A DNA stretch of 64,000 nucleotides from Leeia speluncae (GCF_020564625.1 NZ_JAJBZT010000001.1:186001-250000), one strand, 5' to 3'; positions 34,319-43,665 are shown, counted from the stretch's first letter. The notes: generated by a model from the letters alone, not told the origin. A program made the numbers and translations.

Positions 34319-35211
34319 GTAACGGAAAAATGTCTTTCGGAGCCCGTTCTTATCTAGCAATTGGTTTCTTCTTTCTGTATGCACCAATTGTAAGTTTGAT
34401 CGTGTTCTCTTTTAACCAGTCACGCCTAGTGACTGTTTGGGGCGGGTTTTCAACCCACTGGTATGGCGAACTGTTTAATGATGATGCATTAAAATCTGCT
34501 GTTGCATTATCTTTTAAAATCGCTTTCCTATCTGCGATTGCCGCCGTGTTGATTGGTACGATCGCGGGTTTGGTGCTTGCGAGGTTTGGGCGGTTTAAAG
34601 GCTCTTCACTATTTGCTGGTTTAATTACTGCACCAATGGTGATGCCAGAAGTGATCGTTGGTTTGTCTATGCTTCTGTTGTTTGTTGCGCTGTCATCCAC
34701 AATGAATTGTGGAATAGACGTAGCAGAAATGACCGGCATTCAATCGCTTGCATGTAGTGCATTTGGTGAGCGAGGCATGACAACCATCTGGATTGGCCAT
34801 ACCACGCTGTGTATTGCCTATGTTGCCATCTTGATTCAATCAAGATTGCGAGAGATGGATAAATCACTGGAAGAAGCGGCAATGGACTTGGGCTGCCATC
34901 CATTTAAAGTGTTCTTTGTGATTACGATCCCAGTGATTGCACCTGCTTTAGTGTCTGGTTTCTTACTATCATTTACCTTATCGCTAGATGATTATGTATT
35001 AACCGCATTCTTGTCAGGGCCTGGTTCAACCACCTTGCCTCAGTGGATTTTCTCTTCGATCAAGCTTGGTTTAACACCAAAGGTGAACGCACTAGCAACG
35101 ATTGTGGTAGCGATTGTGACAATCTTTGTTGTCCTTTCTAACCGCATGATGCTCAAAGCACAGAAGAGTAGAGAGGCTGCCATGCAAGCTGCAGCAGCCG
35201 GCGGACACTAA
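34315..35211 (+). CDS. spuH: Polyamine ABC transporter permease 2 (PotI type)
   Basis: A 298-residue permease with about six transmembrane segments (first: SYLAIGFFFLYAPIVSLIVFSF). The EAA loop is EEAAMDLGCHPFKVFFVITIPVIAPAL, and the family piece SFTLSLDDYVLTAFLSGPGSTTLP is intact. A Cys-bearing periplasmic loop (NCGIDVAEMTGIQSLACSAFG) is somewhat longer than in E. coli PotI. It closes the operon and is followed by a terminator. Confidence 0.94.
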   Translation: MSNGKMSFGARSYLAIGFFFLYAPIVSLIVFSFNQSRLVTVWGGFSTHWYGELFNDDALKSAVALSFKIAFLSAIAAVLIGTIAGLVLARFGRFKGSSLFAGLITAPMVMPEVIVGLSMLLLFVALSSTMNCGIDVAEMTGIQSLACSAFGERGMTTIWIGHTTLCIAYVAILIQSRLREMDKSLEEAAMDLGCHPFKVFFVITIPVIAPALVSGFLLSFTLSLDDYVLTAFLSGPGSTTLPQWIFSSIKLGLTPKVNALATIVVAIVTIFVVLSNRMMLKAQKSREAAMQAAAAGGH

Positions 35212-35230
35212 TATAAATAGGTATCAAATT

Positions 35231-35272
35231 AAACCGCTTTGGAAAAACCATTATTTCAAAGCGGTTTTTTTA
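35231..35272 (+). terminator. Rho-independent terminator of the spu operon
   Basis: AAACCGCTTTG (35231-35241) pairs over 11 bp with CAAAGCGGTTT (35257-35267), followed by a T run. Confidence 0.9.
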
Positions 35273-35307
35273 TTACATTTTTATATTAAGAACTAATTGT
35301 CTGATCG

Positions 35308-35379
35308 GGGTCAAAAAATAGCTAAGTCTTTAGTTTTGCTAAAAAAACTGCTTGCCCCAATACCCCTTTTGGGTCAAAA
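35308..35379. promoter_or_regulatory. Direct repeat GGGTCAAAA upstream of the oxygenase gene
   Basis: GGGTCAAAA occurs at 35308-35316 and 35371-35379, same orientation, 63 bases apart (six helical turns), in the gene-free 35273-35488 region. Could be a regulator site; no promoter hexamers were assigned. Confidence 0.35.
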
Positions 35380-35488
35380 TCGCCCCTCTGCTAATTTACA
35401 TTAGCTAACTAACTAGCTCATTAACACTTTCCGCCCTATCTCGCTGGTGAGACACGGCTGGTCCTTCGAAATTTGGGGGTCTTGGTTT

Positions 35489-36601
35489 ATGTCCGACTTG
35501 GCGCATGCTGCGCAATTACAAGCATTTGGTACGCAGCTTCCCGTTTATACATACTTCGATGCTGAATTCTACCAACAAGAATTAACGCATTTATTTGCTA
35601 ATGCACCGGTTTACTATGGACATCACTCCATGGTTCCAAACCCTGGTGACTATTACACATTGCCTTGGATGGATCACGGTAAAATGTTAGTCAGAAAAGA
35701 TGAAACCAACGTTTCATTACTGTCTAACGTCTGCCGCCACAGACAAGCTGTAATGCTAAAAGGTCGTGGCAATGGCCCAAATATCGTTTGTCCTGTTCAT
35801 CGTTGGACTTACGATAACGCAGGCGAACTGTTGGGCGCGCCACACTTCCCACAAAATCCTTGTATGAATTTAGGGAAGACCGATTTGCAAACATGGAATG
35901 GCTTATTGTTTGACGCCCGCCGTGATGTTGCAAAAGATTTAGCGCAATTAGGTTGTAAAGCTGAATTAGATTTATCTGATTTTCACTTTAATCGTGTTGA
36001 ATTAACCGAATATAACTTCAATTGGAAAACCTTTATTGAAGTCTATTTGGAAGACTATCACGTTGATCCTTTCCATCCGGGTCTTGGCCAATTTGTAAAT
36101 TGTGCAGACCTGAAATGGGAATTTGGTGAAAACTACAGTGTGCAGACCGTTGGTCCGAAAAATGGATTGGCTAAACCGGGTTCATCGGTGTATCAAAAAT
36201 GGTCTGAGCAAGCACTAGCTGCAAATGGAGGTGAAGTACCTCCATATGGGGCAATTTGGTTAACGTATTACCCAAATATTATGGTCGAGTGGTATCCACA
36301 TACATTGGTGGTGAGTACGGTTCTACCACGCGGTGCAGATAAATGTACGGTCTTGACCGAATTTTACTACCCGGAAGAAATTGCATTGTTCGAGCCAGAA
36401 TTAATCGAAGCAGAACAAGCCGCCTATTTCGAAACCGCAGAAGAAGATGATGACATCTGCTACCGCATGCATGAAGGTCGTAAGGCACTATATTTGCGTG
36501 GGGACAATGAAGTAGGTCCGTACCAGTCTCCGACTGAGGATGGTATGCGTCACTTCCATGAGTGGATGCGCTGCAAAATGGGTGAGTTGATTAAAGACTA
36601 A
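35489..36601 (+). CDS. Rieske non-heme iron oxygenase, alpha subunit type
   Basis: A 370-residue ring-hydroxylating-type oxygenase. The Rieske cluster ligands are C82-x-H84 and C101-x2-H104 (16 residues between pairs), and the mononuclear iron site has H191 and H196 in LEDYHVDPFHP with the bridging D189; an acidic third ligand probably lies in the AEEDDDIC stretch. The general layout is like choline or carnitine monooxygenase and aromatic dioxygenase alpha subunits. No beta subunit, ferredoxin or reductase gene is adjacent. The start ATG 35489 is chosen over GTG 35447. Its place after the spu operon could mean an amine substrate, but that is a guess. Confidence 0.85.
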   Translation: MSDLAHAAQLQAFGTQLPVYTYFDAEFYQQELTHLFANAPVYYGHHSMVPNPGDYYTLPWMDHGKMLVRKDETNVSLLSNVCRHRQAVMLKGRGNGPNIVCPVHRWTYDNAGELLGAPHFPQNPCMNLGKTDLQTWNGLLFDARRDVAKDLAQLGCKAELDLSDFHFNRVELTEYNFNWKTFIEVYLEDYHVDPFHPGLGQFVNCADLKWEFGENYSVQTVGPKNGLAKPGSSVYQKWSEQALAANGGEVPPYGAIWLTYYPNIMVEWYPHTLVVSTVLPRGADKCTVLTEFYYPEEIALFEPELIEAEQAAYFETAEEDDDICYRMHEGRKALYLRGDNEVGPYQSPTEDGMRHFHEWMRCKMGELIKD

Positions 36602-36621
36602 CCGATTAGCCGTTCAGAAAT

Positions 36622-36650
36622 AAAAACACCAGCTTTGTGCTGGTGTTTTT
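36622..36650 (+). terminator. Rho-independent terminator after the oxygenase gene
   Basis: AAAAACACCAGC (36622-36633) pairs with GCTGGTGTTTTT (36639-36650), loop TTTGT. Confidence 0.9.
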
Positions 36651-36686
36651 ATTTCTGGCCATTAAGCAAAACAGAAAGAAACAATA

Positions 36687-37565
36687 TTGAACACAGATAA
36701 AGAACCATCAAGCGCACTTTTTAAAAATGGTGCACTGTGGATGTTGATCGCCGGTTTTTGTTTTGCATGCATGGGGGCACTGGTTAAATTAGGTAGTGAA
36801 CATTTTTCTACTGCCGAGCTGGTTTTTTACCGCTCATTTATTAGCCTTGTGATTATTACAGTAACCATGCGCCTGAATGGGCACTCTTTTAAAACTCACT
36901 ACTTAAAAAATCATCTGACAAGATCCATTTCAGGTACGATTTCACTGATGTTGTCATTTTATGCCGTGGCGAAATTACCATTAGCTACAGCGACTACGTT
37001 AACGTATACCTCATCCATTTTCTTGGCGATTCTTACTTTTTTCGTTGCAAAGCGCCGTCCCTCTCGTCATCTGTTTTTATCGATAGGTATCGGGTTTCTC
37101 GGCGTGGTTGTGCTTTTGCAGCCAACGATTGGTAACAACCATGTTGGCCCTTTTATCATTGGTTTGTTGTCTGGCTTTTTGGCTGCGATTGCCTACTTAA
37201 ATGTGAAAGAGTTGGGCAAGCTCGGCGAACCTAGTTGGCGGGTGGTGTTTTACTTTACCCTGACGGCTAGTTTTGGTGCTTTTCTATTAATGCTAACTGA
37301 CAAATTTCACTCAGTGACAGGCGTTGGGGGTCTTGAGTTAATTGGTATTGGTGCAAGCGCAACGATTGCTCAATTAGCGCTAACAAAAGCATATCGGCAA
37401 GGTCAGTCGTTAGTGGTCGCATCTCTTGCCTATAGTACCGTCGTTTTTTCTGTTATTTTTAGTGCGATTCTTTGGAATAATTCCATCAATTGGTTGTCTT
37501 ACTTAGGAATTCTGCTGATTATTTGCAGTGGAGTGATTAGTGTTATTGCTTCATCAGGGAAATAA
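36687..37565 (+). CDS. EamA/DMT superfamily transporter
   Basis: A 292-residue ten-helix drug/metabolite transporter with two EamA repeats (about 13-140 and 150-290). Typical pieces are ALWMLIAGFCFACMGALVKLGS at the start, ATTLTYTSSIFLAILTFF, and the second-repeat ending LGILLIICSGVISVIAS. The reading frame begins with TTG at 36687 and a weak AGAAAG ribosome binding site; no better in-frame start precedes the first helix. Such proteins export amino acids, nucleosides or other small molecules; the substrate is not readable. It appears to be its own unit, between two terminators or gaps. Confidence 0.88.
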   Translation: MNTDKEPSSALFKNGALWMLIAGFCFACMGALVKLGSEHFSTAELVFYRSFISLVIITVTMRLNGHSFKTHYLKNHLTRSISGTISLMLSFYAVAKLPLATATTLTYTSSIFLAILTFFVAKRRPSRHLFLSIGIGFLGVVVLLQPTIGNNHVGPFIIGLLSGFLAAIAYLNVKELGKLGEPSWRVVFYFTLTASFGAFLLMLTDKFHSVTGVGGLELIGIGASATIAQLALTKAYRQGQSLVVASLAYSTVVFSVIFSAILWNNSINWLSYLGILLIICSGVISVIASSGK

Positions 37566-37647
37566 TTGCAGTAAATCAAACGGCTTTAACCAGTATCTGC
37601 TAGAGTGGAAATGAATCTATCCGATAACGAAACCAGAAAGGGATACC

Positions 37648-38001
37648 ATGCTATCAATTAAACAACAAGACGATATTCTGTTAGTTAATGTGATTGGGCA
37701 GTTTAGCTTAGACGATTACAAACAATTTGAAGATCATGTAAGGTATTTGGTAAAGCAGGGCGCTAATGTCAGCTTGCTATTTGATTTTCGAGACATGCTA
37801 GGCTATAGCATTGATGTTGCTTGGGAAGAGATTCGCTTTGCAAGAGAACAAATCGGTCATTTCCAGAGAGTAGCGATTGTCAGTGAAGGGCAGTGGGTCT
37901 CCTGGCTTGCTTGGATGCAAAGTTTATTTATGCCTCATGATTTCCAGATGTTTGAGGTTTATGACGATGCGATATTGTGGCTAGAGGGACAAGAATCCTG
38001 A
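37648..38001 (+). CDS. SpoIIAA-like (STAS-fold) protein
   Basis: A 117-residue single-domain protein of the SpoIIAA-like type (as in the DUF/PF11964 group): strand ILLVNVIGQFSLDDYKQFEDHV, central SLLFDFRDMLGYSIDVAWEEIRFA, and final HDFQMFEVYDDAILWL. Family members bind lipids or act as small signalling domains; no conserved phospho-Ser is evident at the usual SpoIIAA position. The ribosome binding site is GAAAGG. The next gene begins 52 bases later on the same strand, so they may be cotranscribed. Confidence 0.8.
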   Translation: MLSIKQQDDILLVNVIGQFSLDDYKQFEDHVRYLVKQGANVSLLFDFRDMLGYSIDVAWEEIRFAREQIGHFQRVAIVSEGQWVSWLAWMQSLFMPHDFQMFEVYDDAILWLEGQES

Positions 38002-38053
38002 TACTATACAGGTTCAACTTTTACAGGGGTCGATCGCAATAGCGAAAATTAGC

Positions 38054-39757
38054 ATGTGGGATAAATTCAAACAAATCTTCTCAGTGGACTCTGTACCGTT
38101 TGCCAGCATCGGTGGTGCTAAAAAATGGTTTTCAGGGATTGCTAATCTCGACCCTGCGGCAAAACTTGCTACTTACTTGCAAGCATATGCCGAAAATCAT
38201 TCTCGGATCACTATCAGCCCAAACTATGTTGCAACCATGTTTGTGGTAGATGCCTCATTGTATGACTCTTTCTTCTTTTTGAGAGAGCACTATACACAAA
38301 ATCCTAAAATGCCTAAGCAGATGGAAGAGGCAAGCTGGCAGCAGATCGTTCGTTATGCTGAACATCAGTCTAATGTGTGGTTACATATTGTCCAGAGTGA
38401 TTTCTTCGATGATCTGAACGAAGAGGCTCGCGCCCGCTCGATGTCATTGGTACTGCGTTATATCAATGTGATCGCTAAATTTTATTATTTTAGATTTCAG
38501 CCTGTACCTGTTCACTTTTGGACGTTAGCGCATCAGGTTTTCCGCTCTGCTGAAATGAGTGAGTTAGAGGCTCAACCACTTATCTTGCATCCGGATGCCT
38601 CTGCAAAAGAAGGCCCAACTTCCTGTACAGATGAGTATCTGACACTAATTATGTTAAACACACTCAGCTCAAGTGGTTTAACCCTTCGCCAAATTGAAAT
38701 GGTCGACCAGTGGCTCCATATTTGGAGCAAAGGCGTTACCTTAGATAAAGTGTTTAACCCTGATAAACACCACTATGCGATCGATTTTTCTCAGCAAAGT
38801 GGCCCTCAACGCATTGTCAGCCCACTCAATAGCCCTTCTGCAAGATATGTTGATTGTAATGATCTACTAGTTCAGATAGATGCCGCAAGACAACTGATTC
38901 GAAATGGTGGTGCAGATGTCAGTAAGCTTGGCTTGCCAGACACTATTCGGCACCCTAGTGCACCAGAACTGTTAAATTTCTTACATGCACATTGGTCAGA
39001 TACAGATGTCTCGAAAAAACGCAGAGCGCCGAGAGTGATGGTCAACAAGTTGTTGGATGTAGCGCTTGGATTTAAGCATGCGGCAGCCTTAATTAAGGCA
39101 GATAACATTGCTCAAAGTGGTGGAGAGGGAAAAACGGATGTCGATTATGATGAAATGATTGATATGCGTTTGTACGGTTTTGTTTCTCAGCGCACGAAAG
39201 AACGACAAGCAGCGGCTGCAAAAGTGGTGGTTGAAGAAACGCGTGAACAAGTGCCATTTGAAACTTGGTTAATGCAAGATGAAAGCGAAGGTGGTTTTGG
39301 CGTTGTCTTACCGTTTACGCGCAGTGGTGATGATCTAAAACTAGGTGAGCTATTAGCCATTCGCTTGGGCGAAGAAGAAAACTGGCACGTAGCCACGATG
39401 CGGCGTGTGAAACAACAAGAAAATAAGCATTATTTTGTAGGTGTGCAGTTACTCGGTGTTGATCCAATGATTGCGATGTACCGGGAAACAACAACTAAAG
39501 CCATGCACTATGCGGCGACACCATCCTCAGTGGCAGTAAACTTCTTGCTACCTAAGACGGCTATTTTTATTCCGCATGGCTTCCAACAAAGACATAGTCG
39601 TACCTTGCTATTGCAAGCAGAAGATTTTGCAACTGGCAAAATCTTAGAGCTAATGGTAGACGGCAAAATGCACGCAATGGAGTTGGTGAAAGTAATCGAG
39701 AAAGGTATTGGTTGGGTATGGTGTGAGGTAAGCGTTCTACCTATGGCTTCAGCTTAA
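38054..39757 (+). CDS. Uncharacterised 567-residue protein, possible PilZ-like C-terminus
   Basis: I do not recognise the main part. Residues 1-370 look soluble and largely helical (KLATYLQAYAENHSR, EEASWQQIVRYAEHQSN, LNEEARARSMSLVLRYINVIAKF), with no signal peptide or transmembrane segment. From about 390 the pattern changes: RTKER, then FETWLMQDESEGGFGVVLP, LKLGELLAIRL, WHVATMRRVKQQENKHYFVGVQLLG, which follows the beta-barrel rhythm of PilZ domains (DxSxxG core, then GxxL, then VGVQ). If correct, it would bind cyclic di-GMP or be a degenerate non-binding PilZ. It lies after a SpoIIAA-like gene and before a terminator shared with tyrS. Real coding is certain from length and codon pattern; function is not. 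Confidence 0.75.
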   Translation: MWDKFKQIFSVDSVPFASIGGAKKWFSGIANLDPAAKLATYLQAYAENHSRITISPNYVATMFVVDASLYDSFFFLREHYTQNPKMPKQMEEASWQQIVRYAEHQSNVWLHIVQSDFFDDLNEEARARSMSLVLRYINVIAKFYYFRFQPVPVHFWTLAHQVFRSAEMSELEAQPLILHPDASAKEGPTSCTDEYLTLIMLNTLSSSGLTLRQIEMVDQWLHIWSKGVTLDKVFNPDKHHYAIDFSQQSGPQRIVSPLNSPSARYVDCNDLLVQIDAARQLIRNGGADVSKLGLPDTIRHPSAPELLNFLHAHWSDTDVSKKRRAPRVMVNKLLDVALGFKHAAALIKADNIAQSGGEGKTDVDYDEMIDMRLYGFVSQRTKERQAAAAKVVVEETREQVPFETWLMQDESEGGFGVVLPFTRSGDDLKLGELLAIRLGEEENWHVATMRRVKQQENKHYFVGVQLLGVDPMIAMYRETTTKAMHYAATPSSVAVNFLLPKTAIFIPHGFQQRHSRTLLLQAEDFATGKILELMVDGKMHAMELVKVIEKGIGWVWCEVSVLPMASA

Positions 39758-39793
39758 ACTGTCTATCTATTTCCTACACAATAAAATGTGAAT

Positions 39794-39827
39794 AAAAAAA
39801 TGGCAGCTATTTAGCTGCCATTTTTTA
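39794..39827. terminator. Bidirectional terminator between the 567-residue gene and tyrS
   Basis: TGGCAGCT (39801-39808), loop ATTT, AGCTGCCA (39813-39820), with flanking A and T runs. Confidence 0.92.
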
Positions 39828-39843
39828 TACGGTCTCACGCTGA

Positions 39844-41046
39844 TTAGCTAAGCGTAGCCTTCGCGAATTTACGTTTACCAACTTGTAAGATCAATGTCTC
39901 ACCTTGTTTTAATACTAGCGACTTATCGGCTACCTTCTCGCTATTTACTTTCACACCACCTTGTTCAATTTGGCGGAAAGCTTCGGAAGTGCTGTTTACT
40001 AGCCCCGCTTGTTTTAACGCATGAGCAATGGCAATGCCGCCATCGGTGGTTTGCAAGTTTACTTCTGGGATATCATCAGGTAACGCACCATCACGGAAGC
40101 GATTTAGGAAAGATTCAATCGCTGCATCACCAGCTGCAGCACCGTGGAAGCGGCTAACAATTTCTTTGCCTAGTTCAAACTTTACATCCCGAGGGTTGCG
40201 TCCATTTGCTACTTCCTCTTTTAAGGTGGCGATGTCGCTCAGTGGACGGAAAGATAGCAAATCAAAGTAACGCCACATCAAATCATCAGAAATCGACATC
40301 AGCTTACCAAACATTTCGTTTGGCGCTTCAGTGATACCAATGTAGTTACCAAGAGACTTAGACATTTTATTGACGCCATCTAAACCTTCTAGCAATGGCA
40401 TGGTTAATATGCACTGCGGCTTTTGGCCATATTCCTGCTGCAATTGACGACCGACTAATAAATTAAACTTTTGATCGGTACCGCCTAGTTCCACATCTGA
40501 TTCTAGTGCAACAGAATCATAGCCTTGCATGAGTGGATATAGAAATTCATGAATTGCAATTGGTTGGTTATTATTAAAGCGCTTTTTAAAATCATCACGT
40601 TCTAGCATGCGAGCAACAGTGTGCTTACTGGCCAAACGGATCATGCCTGCGGCACCTAAAGCATCAGACCAAGTAGAGTTAAAGCGAATCTCTGTTTTGT
40701 TTGGATCAAGAATTTTGAAAACCTGATCAGAGTAGGTCTTTGCGTTTTCTTGAATCTGCTCACGTGACAATGGTGGCCTAGTTGCATTTTTGCCACTTGG
40801 GTCACCAATCATGCCGGTAAAATCACCAATCAAGAAAATGGCGGTATGCCCCAACTCTTGAAAACGGCGCATTTTATTAATTACAACAGTATGGCCTAAG
40901 TGCAAGTCTGGTGCAGTAGGGTCCATGCCTAGTTTAATTTTTAGGGGACGGTTTTCTTTTAATTTTTCGATCAGTTCCGCTTCAGGCAATACTTCATCCG
41001 TACCACGTTTAATTTCTAGTAATGCTGTTTGTAAATCGGTGGACAT
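39844..41046 (-). CDS. tyrS: Tyrosyl-tRNA synthetase
   Basis: A 400-residue class I synthetase charging tRNA-Tyr. The HIGH-type motif is HLGHTVV in [18 protein letters not shown], the KMSKS loop is [10 protein letters not shown], and a C-terminal S4 domain ([30 protein letters not shown]) binds the tRNA. The N-terminus and length match the longer TyrRS branch (TyrZ-like), common in betaproteobacteria. It is divergent from the M23 peptidase gene, an arrangement also seen in related genomes. Confidence 0.97.
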   Translation of the reverse strand: MSTDLQTALLEIKRGTDEVLPEAELIEKLKENRPLKIKLGMDPTAPDLHLGHTVVINKMRRFQELGHTAIFLIGDFTGMIGDPSGKNATRPPLSREQIQENAKTYSDQVFKILDPNKTEIRFNSTWSDALGAAGMIRLASKHTVARMLERDDFKKRFNNNQPIAIHEFLYPLMQGYDSVALESDVELGGTDQKFNLLVGRQLQQEYGQKPQCILTMPLLEGLDGVNKMSKSLGNYIGITEAPNEMFGKLMSISDDLMWRYFDLLSFRPLSDIATLKEEVANGRNPRDVKFELGKEIVSRFHGAAAGDAAIESFLNRFRDGALPDDIPEVNLQTTDGGIAIAHALKQAGLVNSTSEAFRQIEQGGVKVNSEKVADKSLVLKQGETLILQVGKRKFAKATLS

Positions 41047-41180
41047 GCTTAACCTCGTGTTGGCAGATTGCCTTGTTGCAGTAGCCTATGCCCAATAGGC
41101 AGACAGGCGGATATTCTCAAGAGGAGAGTTTTCTGATAACCTCAACCGGTTATCAATGTAGACAAACTCATCCTAACTAC

Positions 41181-42476
41181 ATGACTAAAAAAACTATTTT
41201 AACTGAAAAATCCGGAAAAAAGCGTATTCGTTGGACGATTGTCTTAACGAGTTTGCCAGTTTTGGTAGGTGCAGGTGCATTTGCAATCGTTCAACCAAGC
41301 GAAACGACCGCTCCGATTGAGCAGCGTTGGGTGACCAATGATGTAGAAATGCCTGTGGTTGCTAATGATGAAACGCTGGTCTTAAATAAAGAAGAGCGAA
41401 TTCAGTCTGGCGATAGCTTAGCTGCTGTTTTGGCAAGAATGGGTATTAGTGACCCTGCTGCTTTAAAGTTTTTGCGTGAACAAGGTAGTCTCCAGGGATT
41501 GCAACAGATTCGTGCTGGCAAAGTTCTACAAGCGACAACCGATCTTGACGGCTCTTTAATTAAGCTAAGCTTTACTGACTCGGACGGCAAAGAAGTTCGC
41601 GTAGAGCAAAAGGGAAATAGTTTTCAGGTTATTCGTGGCGACTTAACGCTTGATTACAATGTCGCGATGACTGCAGGCACCATTACGAATTCCTTGTTTG
41701 GTGCGACGGATGCCGCCGGTTTACCCGACGATATTGCCACTGAATTGGCCGATATGTTCGGCTCGGAAATTAACTTTCACAAAGGGCTGAAAAAAGGGGA
41801 TCGTTTTAAAGTCGTTTATGAAACCTTCAGCTACCAAGGCCGAGTAGTGAAAACCGGAAAATTATTGGCTGCTGAATTTGTGAATGGCAGCAAAACTTAC
41901 CGTGCAGTTAGTTTTACAGCGCCAAATGGGCGTACAGAATTCTACACCCCAGAAGGTGAAAATCTAAGAAAAGCATTCTTGCAATCTCCAATGGAGTTTA
42001 CTCGCGTGACTTCTGGGTTCGCGATGAGACTACATCCTGTGCTTGGTCAGTGGAAACAGCATAAAGGGGTGGATTACGGCGCGCCAACAGGTACAAAAGT
42101 AAAAGTGACTGCCGATGGTGTGGTTTCTTTTGCAGGTGTTAAAAATGGCTATGGCAATGTGGTTGAAGTAAAGCACTTTGGTGATTACAGTACGCTTTAT
42201 GCTCATTTGTCTGGTTTTGCTCCAGGTCTAAAAGTGGGTACAAAGGTTCAACAAGGGGATTTAATCGCTTTTGTTGGCCAGACAGGTTGGGCGACAGGGC
42301 CTCATTTGCACTATGAATTCAAAGTGGCAGGAGAAGCAAAAGACCCGCTTTCAACGGTTGTGCCTTTGGCAATGCCACTAGATCCAAAGCTTAAACCATT
42401 GTTTACTAAGCAAACAGGTGAGTTGATGGCCAAGTTTGATCTGATGGAACATGCTTGGGGTAAAAGTCTCGACTAA
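41181..42476 (+). CDS. M23 family murein endopeptidase (MepM-like)
   Basis: A 431-residue cell-wall peptidase. A basic N-terminus and one hydrophobic anchor (IVLTSLPVLVGAGAFAIV) lead to a periplasmic part: an OapA/LysM-like region (IQSGDSLAAVLARMGISD) and the M23 LytM domain at about 300-410. Zn ligands are in QHKGVDYG (HxxxD) and HLHYEF (HxH), all intact, so it should be catalytically active and cut peptidoglycan cross-links. The ATG 41181 was chosen; the longer frame has 31 atypical residues. anmK, a peptidoglycan-recycling gene, follows, so the two make a cell-wall pair. Confidence 0.93.
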   Translation: MTKKTILTEKSGKKRIRWTIVLTSLPVLVGAGAFAIVQPSETTAPIEQRWVTNDVEMPVVANDETLVLNKEERIQSGDSLAAVLARMGISDPAALKFLREQGSLQGLQQIRAGKVLQATTDLDGSLIKLSFTDSDGKEVRVEQKGNSFQVIRGDLTLDYNVAMTAGTITNSLFGATDAAGLPDDIATELADMFGSEINFHKGLKKGDRFKVVYETFSYQGRVVKTGKLLAAEFVNGSKTYRAVSFTAPNGRTEFYTPEGENLRKAFLQSPMEFTRVTSGFAMRLHPVLGQWKQHKGVDYGAPTGTKVKVTADGVVSFAGVKNGYGNVVEVKHFGDYSTLYAHLSGFAPGLKVGTKVQQGDLIAFVGQTGWATGPHLHYEFKVAGEAKDPLSTVVPLAMPLDPKLKPLFTKQTGELMAKFDLMEHAWGKSLD

Positions 42477-42498
42477 GCCCCTGCTAAATGGTTATTCC

Positions 42499-42524
42499 AA
42501 AATACCGGCGAATGCCGGTATTTT
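42499..42524 (+). terminator. Terminator-like hairpin between the M23 gene and anmK
   Basis: AAAATACCGGC (42499-42509), loop GAAT, GCCGGTATTTT (42514-42524), then CTTTTGGAG; the anmK ribosome binding site follows at once, so read-through or a promoter before the hairpin must serve anmK. Confidence 0.7.
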
Positions 42525-42542
42525 CTTTTGGAGTATTTTACG

Positions 42543-43646
42543 TTGATTGATTTATCCAAAAAGTATGTAATAGGCTTGATGTCTGGTACGAGCTTAGATG
42601 GTGTGGACGCTGTGTTGGCAACATTTGATCCATCCCCTTGTATTCATGGTTCTGCCTATATTCCTTTTCCTGCTGCAATCAAAGAACGGCTGTTTAGACT
42701 AAATAGCCCTGCTCATGATGAATTACACGAATCTAATCTGATCGCTAATGAACTCGCTGTATTTTATGCCGAAGCGGTAGGCTTATTGCTGGAGAAAACC
42801 GGCGTGAATAAATCGCAGGTGCTGGCGATTGGTAATCATGGCCAAACGATCCGCCATCGTCCTGAATGTGGCTATACCGTTCAGATTGGAAATCATGCAA
42901 AACTAGCAGAACTCACTGAAATTGCTGTGATTGGTGATTTTCGTGCAAGAGATATTGCCGCTGGTGGGCAAGGTGCGCCATTGGTACCCGCATTTCATCA
43001 GCAAATCTTTCAAGATCAAGAGCATGCTGTTGCTGTATTTAATATTGGTGGGATCGCCAATGTTACTTGGCTGGGACGTGCCGGATCTACTGTTTATGGT
43101 TTTGATAGCGGCCCAGGAAATGCGCTACTCGATTATTGGTGCAAGCAGCATTTAAATAAAGATTATGATGAGTCAGGCAACTGGGCCAGAACGGGTGTGG
43201 TGATTCCTGAATTATTAGAAGAGTGGTTAGCGACAGACTTTTTTCATCTGCCCCCACCTAAAAGCACTGGACGAGACTTGTTCAATCCTACTTGGTTGGC
43301 TGGATATGACTTGTCAAAATATGCACCAGAAGATGTACAAGCAACATTAACCAAACTAACTGCTGTGACGATTGTGGATGCGTTAGAGCGCTATGCCGCG
43401 ATCCCAGAGATGCTATATCTTTGTGGTGGTGGTGTCAGAAATAACTATTTGGTGGAATTAATCGCAGCAGATTTGCCCAATACGGTAGTGAAGTCTACGG
43501 ATGAGATTGGAGTGCCATCTGATACATTAGAGGCTTTTGCATTCGCTTGGTTGGCATGGCGGTTTTGTCATGGTTTAGCGGGAAATCTGCCAGAGGTAAC
43601 AGGGGCAGACGGGCCAAGAGTCTTGGGTGTGCTCCACCCCGCTTAA
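42543..43646 (+). CDS. anmK: Anhydro-N-acetylmuramic acid kinase
   Basis: A 367-residue sugar kinase that phosphorylates and opens 1,6-anhydro-MurNAc during peptidoglycan recycling. Family motifs are GLMSGTSLDGVDAV, IGNHGQTIRHRP, VFNIGGIANVTWL, GFDSGPGNALLDYW and CGGGVRNNYL. The start is TTG at 42543, with GGAG nine bases upstream and length close to E. coli AnmK; TTG 42528 overlaps the ribosome binding site. It follows the M23 peptidase gene, which fits a cell-wall turnover pair. Confidence 0.95.
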   Translation: MIDLSKKYVIGLMSGTSLDGVDAVLATFDPSPCIHGSAYIPFPAAIKERLFRLNSPAHDELHESNLIANELAVFYAEAVGLLLEKTGVNKSQVLAIGNHGQTIRHRPECGYTVQIGNHAKLAELTEIAVIGDFRARDIAAGGQGAPLVPAFHQQIFQDQEHAVAVFNIGGIANVTWLGRAGSTVYGFDSGPGNALLDYWCKQHLNKDYDESGNWARTGVVIPELLEEWLATDFFHLPPPKSTGRDLFNPTWLAGYDLSKYAPEDVQATLTKLTAVTIVDALERYAAIPEMLYLCGGGVRNNYLVELIAADLPNTVVKSTDEIGVPSDTLEAFAFAWLAWRFCHGLAGNLPEVTGADGPRVLGVLHPA

Positions 43647-43665
43647 AGCGAGGGTTTGTTGCAAC

